Part shown: positions 57,386 through 64,000 of the stretch, piece by piece
How positions within the stretch are numbered: the stretch's first letter is position 1
Layout of the letters: every line of letters begins with the position of its first letter
DNA from: Icerya purchasi
Taxonomy: Eukaryota > Arthropoda > Insecta > Hemiptera > Monophlebidae
Reading direction: 5' to 3'
Length of the DNA: 64,000 nucleotides
NCBI GenBank assembly: GCA_039619475.1
Contig: CM077115.1
Location: 598,077,643-598,141,642, forward strand
Notes under the pieces: model-generated
Told to the model about the DNA's origin: nothing
Databases searched by the model: none
The model's input: the letters and a program-made list of their open reading frames with translations, nothing else
Translations under genes and position numbers: made by a program

Positions 57386-57718
57386 AATTATTACCCATAA
57401 GTTAAATTAAATAACCCTCTAATAATCACGTGGGGGGGGGGGGCAGAAGGCATACTACTACACGTCACATGCACATTAGTTAGTACACACGGAACTGCAT
57501 TTGTATACCGATAAAATCAAACACTTACAGTCAATAGTGTAGTCTGGAGAGTGTGTACTCGCACTGCGTATAAAAATTTTCCTCAACGCTACCTACTATA
57601 TCTGTACAGCTAGAATGTACGAATAGGTAATCACTATGTTCAGAATTTAGCAAATACGACTTAAGAGAGCGAGATATATTTGTTCCGTTTTCCGCTTTAA
57701 TATGAACATACATACGAG

Positions 57719-57719
<1 letters not shown>

Positions 57720-57760
<41 letters not shown>
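57720..57760. repeat. (AT)n microsatellite
   Basis: About 19 AT units. Confidence 0.95.
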
Positions 57761-57762
<2 letters not shown>

Positions 57763-57839
57763 ATATAACAAATGATTGTGACGTGAAGAGTTGGTAGTCT
57801 AATGACTGGTCCCTACATTAGTAACTTATATTTGAATGT

Positions 57840-58305
57840 TTTTTGTAAGTTTTTATGTCAGATCTAAAGGTATAGTTCATTTTAGTCTGCGCACTTGCGT
57901 TTGTGGAAAATTATCAAGTAGGCCAATTACCAGTCCAGTTAGTGTGATTTGTTTTATTACCATCCTTTTAATTACGTCAGCTACATACTCCACGCTAAGG
58001 TTCCTTAAGTGCGCCATAGAGCGGTAATGACTGACCTATTTTGGTACCTTTGAACCTTCATAGTATTTATTTTTGCACTGAAGACCCACAATTCGCATCC
58101 ATACTTCCGTATCGGAGCGAGTAATTGGTTGTATAATAGCAGTTTATTTTTTAAGAAAATCTGAGACTGTTTTCCTATTAACCAATGCAGTTTGTTGGTT
58201 TTGATTCTGAGTTCAGCCCTTTTTATGTCAATGTGCTTACGCCACGTTAACTTCTGGTCTAGGTACAAGCCTAGGTAATTAAGTTTTTTTTTTTTTTTGA
58301 TTGGT
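57840..58305 (-). pseudogene. Jockey LINE, post-RT segment (downstream half of an interrupted copy)
   Basis: The minus strand reads NPNNKIIPI (about 58320-58300), a lysine run from an A tract, then LNYLGLYLDQKLTWRKHI, LRIKTNKLHWLIG and LLLYNQLLAPIRKYGCELWVF. After breaks come a VEYVADVIK stretch and a final VRRLK (near 57880). This is the Jockey thumb and C-terminal order. The upstream RT half of the same kind of element lies at 59090-59765 on the same strand, separated by an R1 repeat. The two probably formed one element before R1 inserted. Inactive. Confidence 0.75.
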
Positions 58306-58329
58306 ATTATCTTGTTATTAGGATTACAA

Positions 58330-59088
58330 TGTACAGAATCCTAATAAGATGGTTCAGAAACGACAAAAATATTTTAAAAAATCAATAACTCACGAACGGT
58401 TTGACTTATGAACTTGAAAATCGGATCATGAATTAGAATTAAAATTCTCTTTAAGAAAATGTATAACTTCAAACTAACCGATTATCCTAGACAGCAAAAA
58501 ATCCGAAAAATCGTCAAGAATATAAAATATAGAATTTAAAGCGACCTCGGAAATCACTTAAAAATTCATAACTCATCATTAGGTAACCATTTAAAAGTGA
58601 AATTTAAAATATAAAATAAAATGCGGGAGTCCTTTCATAAAATACAAAAATTACGGTTAAAAAAATATATAGACTCCAACTTTGAACAACAAAAAAAGAT
58701 CGCAGTAGCCCGAGTAGAAAAGTTGGGGAAACCAAAATGTATCTGAAATATATGAAAAAAAAATCATTTTATAGAAAAACTATAGCCCAGCTTTCGACTT
58801 TATATTTAGACCCTCGGGGCGCTGTGAAAGCTCGAAAGTTTTGAATTTTTTTCCGGACATGCAATGATATATCGTTGGAAAGTGCGCTATTTGTCGAGAA
58901 CGAACTCGTATTTAATTTCGTTAACGAAACTTTCAAAGTTGGGTTCAAAAAAGCTCGAAAAATGACGTAATTCTCCTGCTCCTCCTTCTTTATGGCGTAA
59001 AAGACCGGATTTCTTTGTTTTGAATTTAGTATTATGTAAACGTAAATTATAGTTTTCCATAGGAAACATCATGCTTGTTTGAACTTGC
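58330..59088 (+). repeat. Dispersed noncoding repeat R1, copy 3, inserted in Jockey
   Basis: Matches R1 copy 1 in the same orientation from 'gatggttcagaaacgac' (58349) through 'gtataacttcaaactaaccg', 'aattcataactcatca', 'ccctcggggcgc', 'gcaatgatatatcgttggaaag' and 'gtattatgtaaacgtaaatt' to 'gaaacatcatgcttg' (59080). It has a single ccctcgggg block, so about 745 bp may be the basic length. It sits between the two halves of a Jockey coding sequence, giving direct evidence that R1 moved as a unit. No protein. Confidence 0.75.
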
Positions 59089-59089
59089 C

Positions 59090-59765
59090 GATTTTTATAT
59101 TTTCTGGCTCTATATAATAATTTGTAAATACTTTATATGCTGATTTATTTTTGTTTATTTTAATTCGCCATTTCTTACACCATGACATAACTTTTATTCA
59201 TTGCTCTCTGTAAGTTACTCTATTTCCGTTTGTTTGACTTATATCGAAGCACAAAAGTGCGGTGTGGTCAACAAAAGTTGCTATTAAGGAATTATCACCA
59301 ACAGGTACATCGGCTGTAAAAATACGATACAATAACGGCCCTAAAATACTTCCTTATAGAACTAGCGTCTTTATTTTTGACATATGTTAGATACTTCATC
59401 TCCATATTTGATTCGGGAGTAGCTTTCAACTAGATACGATGAAAGCAACTCGTAATAATGTCTATATCTGTTTATTTCACTCATTGTATCTTTTATGTTG
59501 AACAATAATAAATTTCAAACACCAATTCAAAACAATTATTTAATTTATCAAGGGGGTATTCCGTAATAATGATTTAACTTCTTTTTTTTTAAATTTTATA
59601 CAATACAAGCCGTCATGCTGTACTTTATCAAAAGCGCCTGGCTTACATCCAGGAATACGGCATCGCAAACTTTTTTCTCTTAACAGGGTTTCAAATAGTT
59701 TCGAGATCATCGGTATTATTGAAATAGGCCTGTTTGAGGTAACATCTGAAGGTGGTTTATTATTG
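59090..59765 (-). pseudogene. Jockey LINE RT, upstream half, catalytic Asp lost
   Basis: The minus strand shows, in broken frames, KPPSDVTSNRPISIIPMISKLFETLL (motif 0/1 region, near 59750-59680), and AFDKVQHDGL (motif A, 59630-59600). YELLSSYLVESYSRIKYG follows (59455-59410), then GSILGPLLYRIFTADVPVGDNSL (59350-59290) and a catalytic box FVDH (59275-59264) in place of FADD, then WCKKWRIKINKNKSAY (59185-59140). All in Jockey order. Frameshifts, stops and the Asp-to-His change make it inactive. It is bounded upstream by the poly(A)-like end of a LINE B tail and downstream by R1. Confidence 0.78.
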
Positions 59766-60160
59766 TTTTTAAGGCTCGTCAACCAAGGACCTTTACCCAG
59801 AAACAAAAGGTAATTAAAGAAGTCGGTTATATTTTGATCCGATCAGAAATTTTATCTAAAAAGGAACAAATAGCAGGAATAATTAATTAGTGAGGAAGAA
59901 AAGGACAGGATATAGGAAGCACAATAAGGGGTAGGAAGACCAAGCTTAAGCAAATAAGAATATAAGGCAGAACGCTCCACAGAAAAAGATAAACACTGTG
60001 GAAGAACAGATGATCAGCGTCGCAAATAACTGCTTCATCCGACTGATGGAGAGGACAGTATGGAGAAGAAATCAAGAGAAAAAAACGAAATCTGGAATAA
60101 AAGGCAGCAAAGAATGGCCAAAGCGCATACGAACAATGGAAACAAAATCAGAGTGATGTT
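59766..60160 (-). pseudogene. LINE family B C-terminal end, inserted next to Jockey
   Basis: The minus strand reads CPLHQSDEAVICDADHLFFH (C-x-LH...D.AV.CD.DH zinc-knuckle region) and continues to a 3' end 'ggtccttggttgacgagcc' with a short A-rich tail at 59766-59776. The tail touches the Jockey coding sequence directly. Other copies are at 14480, 45780 and 47709. 5' truncated at about 60160. The final Cys of the knuckle seems lost. Confidence 0.68.
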
Positions 60161-60164
60161 CATT

Positions 60165-60830
60165 TTCTTCTTAACTTCCCCGGAACGAAGAAATTTGCGT
60201 TTTAGGATTTTTATCAAAGTATTCGAAAATTCCTCTTGTTAAGCGTTCTGTCTTCATTTTTTTTAAGTGACCGTAACAGCTTAATATCCTTTTTTTTTTT
60301 TTTTTTACTGTATTAATAATACCTTCAGTATGTTCGTATATTTCTTTAATACATCTTTTTTTCCATATTTCCTGATTAAGTCCCGGTGGCCCCAGAATTT
60401 TGCGTACTATTTTTCTTTCCTTCATTCTGATTTGTTTCAGTTCTTTGCCTTCCGTCATTGCTGGGCATTCCGACGCTTACCGACTTTCCGGTTTAATTAC
60501 CGCGTCATAATGTCTTAATTTAGATTTTATCGACATCGAATTTTTACTATGACTATATTTCTCGTCAATTGGAAAGCTAACTGCATTACTCTCTCTTAGT
60601 TAGCTATTTTATCTAACGCGTTTGTTTGTATATCCTTAACTTCAAAATCCCTGACGCCCTGTTAAAGGGTATGGGACTTACTTTACTTTTATGTTCTCCG
60701 ATAAAATTGCCAAGTCGTCCGTGAATGCTATTATTATGTTTTTCCTGTTTTTTTCTGTAGAAGCGAAAATCACGGATCTTAAATATTTCGAAATAGGATT
60801 ATTACAAATTCAAATTAACTCTATTTATAT
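60165..60830 (-). pseudogene. RTE-like LINE RT and C-terminal remnant
   Basis: From high to low coordinate the minus strand gives VIFASTEKNRKNIIIAFTDDLAILSENIK (about 60790-60690), with the RT catalytic box FTDD at 60725-60714. A gap contains a short unrelated repeat phrase. Then come MQLAFQLTRN, KLRHYDAVIKPE and the open stretch 60458-60171: MKERKIVRKILGP, NTVKKKKKRILSCYGHLKKMKTERLTRGIFEYF. This order (YADD, then RHY..VIKPE, ERKILRKILGP, GHL.RM...RLTKRIF) is typical of arthropod RTE-like polyproteins. The poly-Lys run comes from a T homopolymer at 60290-60306. Dead because of gaps and stops. Confidence 0.72.
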
Positions 60831-60899
60831 TCATTATCGCGAAGTTTTTTGTTTTTTTTTTATTTACAAAAGAAACTATTTATTAAGCGTGCTGTTTTA

Positions 60900-61335
60900 A
60901 CTAAGTTTAATATATATATATTTAATAGCATTTAAGATGATATATAAATGTTGGAAGGCAAACGCAAATGCAAAGTATATGCAAATGAACAGAGACAAAA
61001 GAGGGTTATAATAATACACTCCCGTTCTACGCCATCGCTCGATATTCCTTTGAAATGACGACTTCGGTGTGAAATATAAATGGATTTATAATACGTATAT
61101 TTAAGAGTTCCGCTATTAAGAAACAGATGAAGATGATTTATTACTAATCGGTCAAGTTCTTTATCCGGTGATTTTTTTTTTTCGATTTAATATGTAGTCA
61201 GCAATATATAAAAAATTAGAAACTAATTAGCTAACGTAATTTTAAACGTAGTATAAATTAACTGAATTTGGCTTTAATAAATTTTTCTAATCGTATTTAG
61301 CGAATTTCCTATCTGTCATAACATGAGCAAAAATT
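60900..61335. other. AT-rich noncoding stretch
   Basis: No gene recognised. Confidence 0.4.
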
Positions 61336-61344
61336 GTATATATA

Positions 61345-61945
61345 CATGGTCTGTTCAAAAAAAAAAAAAAAAAAAGACCAAACTTTTGAAAGTGCGTCCG
61401 AACAGTGCAAAATTTAAATTCGCGCGTCATGCTACACCTAGCCGCATTCATTCGAAACAAAATGAGGCGCTTGTCGCATTACGGTAGTTTGATCAGCTAG
61501 CGAATATCAAGTGAACACGTGCCGTCAACGCTCCGTGAAGTAATGACAAAGCGGAAATGAAGGAGTTTATGGAGTACCGTTGTGACATTGAATTTTAACA
61601 TCGGTAAATTTATTTCTAAAACGTAGGCATTGCCTCGGAAAACCCCTGAAAGAGGATTGGATGAGCCGTACTTACGAGTGGTTTACGCGTTTCAAATCGG
61701 GCAGATCATCGACACCAAGGAAAATGCAAGATCAGCATAATCTTCGATATTAAAAAAACGATGAAAACACTGAAGTTGTTCGATCCGTGATTCGTGGAAA
61801 TCGTCGTTTAAATATGCGGAAGGTTGCAGAAGAAGTTGGGATCAGCGTTGGGTCGTGTCGCGAAATTTTGACAGGAAAACTTAGCATGTATCGTGTCTCA
61901 GAAAAATATAAATGGGTTCTCGGAAAAAGCTTTAACGATTTTTAT
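61345..61945 (+). pseudogene. Mariner-like transposon relic, N-terminal half
   Basis: After a possible terminal repeat ('ggtctgttcaaaaa...gaccaaacttt', interrupted by an A run) the plus strand encodes, in shifting frames, a YEWFTRFKSGRSST stretch (about 61672-61712). This is followed by NDENTEVVRSVIRGNRRLNMRKVAEEVGISVGSCREIL (about 61760-61870) and TGKLSMYRVSEKY. These are the two helix-turn-helix DNA-binding motifs of mariner transposases. The catalytic DDD half is missing past about 61940. Stops and frameshifts show it is an old, truncated copy, different from the mariner piece at 7.2 kb. Confidence 0.8.
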
Positions 61946-62179
61946 TAAATTCAGGGGTTTCTAGGGGTTTAAATAAATACATAGATTGGTGTCGAGAAAA
62001 TTCTACGAAACAAATAATTTTAAATGGAAGGCCACCAATGTTCGAGTGATCGTCGTATTTTTATGGTAAATTTAAAAGGATACGAAACGCTTATTTATCA
62101 CATGTTGAAAAATAATACTTCTACTCACTACGGTAACCATGGATAGATAAAAGTATAAGCATAATATTTTTGTTTCATG

Positions 62180-62180
<1 letters not shown>

Positions 62181-62242
<62 letters not shown>
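62181..62242. repeat. (AT)n microsatellite
   Basis: About 30 AT units. Confidence 0.95.
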
Positions 62243-62243
<1 letters not shown>

Positions 62244-62244
62244 T

Positions 62245-63910
62245 TCACGCTTTATGTAAATATTATGCCAGTTTCCAAGTATACGAGACATCTTTTATAG
62301 CTGATAATTTATGGACTTATGAATATTTGTTTTTTGGTGAATAGTTCAACATAAAAACGAATAATGCAATGTATATGCAAGAATGCATTAGTGCTAAATT
62401 TTTAACTGCTCCTGAAACTTATTAATCCATCGATGAACTTTCCAGTTCGGAATACATCCGAGCAAAGCTTGGTGTTAATATGTATGTTGTTAAATGAGTA
62501 ATTCTTGTATACACGTAATTGGTTCTAACGATTTTGATCGAATTCACGAACTAGGATAGCAGTTGTTAACGTCTAGAAATATCGGCTGTTCTAGGAAATT
62601 GTAGTAAGCCGTGTTCGTGTGTTAGTAATCAAACTGAGTTCAATAAGCAGTAAAGAATAATTCACTTATTCCGTATGATAAACGGGAAATTGAAATTTCG
62701 TGACGAAACAAATTTTTCATGATATTTATGTGGCGATTCTAAATATTACGCGAAGTAAAATAGAAAAAGTTATTTTGGCTATAGAAAATACTTTCCAAGA
62801 TTAAAACTGGAAAACAGTTCGAAGACACATTTTTTATAGTTTCTTTTTTCTTTTTTTTTTTTATGTAACTTTTATCGAAAAAAAAGAAAAATTTTGCCCA
62901 TCGCTACGTCCAATATTTTTTGTATTTCATTACCAGAATAACTCTCAAAATAGTAATTTCCCAAGGACCGTTTTTTTTTTTAAATTATTTAATTTCTCAT
63001 TTAACAATAAATACGTAATAAAACTCGAGTTTATTTTATTATCGCGAAAATATTCCTAGAATTTTTACCTATTAGCGTGCTCCTTATTTTATCTGTAAAC
63101 ATTCTCGCGCGACCGTAAACCCTCACACCTGTCCTTCAACGTTGATCATTTCTTTATCACTTTGTTCACAGTAGTATCTAGGATGTAAATTTTTGCAATA
63201 AAATGGATTCACGGCAGTCGGGTTTTAGTAAAGTCAGTAATTATCAAAGATATTACTTGTTTTGTTTTTTCGTTAAGCCGCTTCTTTGTTGTTCCTTTAC
63301 GGATGATGTGTTGTTATATGGTTTTCCGGGTTTTTACCGCATTATTATTTAACGTCATTTATTTAAAATCTGTTTGTTTTATATTTTTGTATTTAGCTGA
63401 AAAAAGTTATTTATTAAACTTTCCTTACAGGTGGTTTATTAATATACAAAAAATGGACAAAAAAGAAATAAAAACAGTCAAAATTGAAAGTAATGAAAAA
63501 AAAGGAAAAAAGAGTAATCATTTGGCTTTCAAAATAAGAACTTTTTCGACGTCGTTATAGAGTAGTTTCGTTCTATCCGGTGAACAGCGGCATTTAGATT
63601 TCTGCTAATATCGACTTAGTAAATAATTCAGGCGAGTTTAATAGAAACATCTAGCCCGCCAAAGTAATCAGTTTAATGTTATTCTCTTGTTTCTGAACGT
63701 GTTCCTGTCAAAAATAATTTAAACTAAAACGTAAAACTGTCATACCGTCTTTAAAACTACGGACGGAAAGAAGTTTTCTTCTCTATCGGAAAACTAAAAA
63801 AAAAAAAACAGTGGAAATACCAATAAAGAAGATGCAATTATCTTTTGGGATTTAATTCGCTCCGAGAAGAGACATAAATGAATGATACGCGGAAGCTAGG
63901 AGACTGCGAA
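62245..63910. other. Noncoding stretch, no gene recognised
   Basis: AT-rich with T runs. The 85-residue frame at 63303-63560 is Leu/Phe-rich at first and Lys-rich at its end, and does not resemble a known protein. Confidence 0.4.
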
Positions 63911-63915
63911 AGAAC

Positions 63916-64000
63916 GGTAAACTCCGCATATTGTGAAAATCCGCGTATCGTGGAAATCCGCGTATCGTGGAAATCCGCGTATCGTGAAAATCCGCGCATC
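63916..64000 (+). repeat. 17-bp tandem satellite running off the window
   Basis: Unit gtggaaatccgcgtatc. Four near-perfect units occupy 63933-63949, 63950-63966, 63967-63983 and 63984-64000, preceded by a diverged unit at 63916-63932. Variants differ at single positions (gtga/gtgg, gcgtatc/gcgcatc). The array is cut by the window edge, so its real length is unknown. Confidence 0.92.

Overview
The window reads as a gene-poor, strongly AT-rich stretch of an animal nuclear genome, most likely an insect or other arthropod. The evidence is many 5'-truncated non-LTR retrotransposon tails ending in poly(A), Jockey-, I-like, RTE-like and CR1-like reverse transcriptase remnants, mariner-like relics, tRNA-derived SINE heads, a Penelope-like element, dense AT and AAT microsatellites, and long homopolymers. 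I see no bacterial-style operon, no rRNA, no convincing functional tRNA and no host protein-coding exon. Nearly all open frames are short chance frames. Large unannotated parts could be intergenic or intronic, and I cannot tell which. Species cannot be fixed from the sequence.

Layout. 0-10 kb: a SINE-like head, the first copy of a dispersed noncoding repeat (called R1), a microsatellite-ended repeat (R2), a non-LTR retrotransposon C-terminus (5.3-6.1 kb), a tandem hairpin array (6.9-7.1 kb), a mariner 5' relic, a CR1-like relic and an inverted R1 copy. 10-21.7 kb: a family A LINE tail; a 3.2-kb inverted-repeat structure (arms about 595 bp) with a LINE tail in its loop; a Jockey 3' part with poly(A); a longer family A copy (RT thumb, RNase H, zinc knuckle, poly(A)); and a family C LINE tail. 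21.7-45 kb: mostly unannotated AT-rich DNA with scattered SINE heads, LINE scraps, microsatellites, R2 copy 2 and, at 37.6-37.9 kb, an inverted pair of Penelope-type terminal repeats. 45-54 kb: three LINE B/C tails and further degenerate Penelope-type ends. 54.7-61.9 kb: the richest part. It holds a Penelope-like element with a long uninterrupted RT plus GIY-YIG frame and a hammerhead ribozyme motif downstream. Next comes a nest of Jockey, R1, LINE B and RTE-like pieces, then a mariner relic. The last 85 bp enter a 17-bp tandem satellite.

The only system with parts that look functional together is the Penelope-like family. One copy has intact RT motifs (including YVDD), a GIY-YIG endonuclease domain and a minimal type I hammerhead ribozyme motif in its 3' terminal repeat. 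A second, structurally better hammerhead of the same family sits 17 kb away, facing a damaged inverted copy. Hammerhead ribozymes in Penelope-like elements are already known in principle. What is particular here is the palindromic solo-terminal arrangement and several further hammerhead-like ends that seem to come from other Penelope families.
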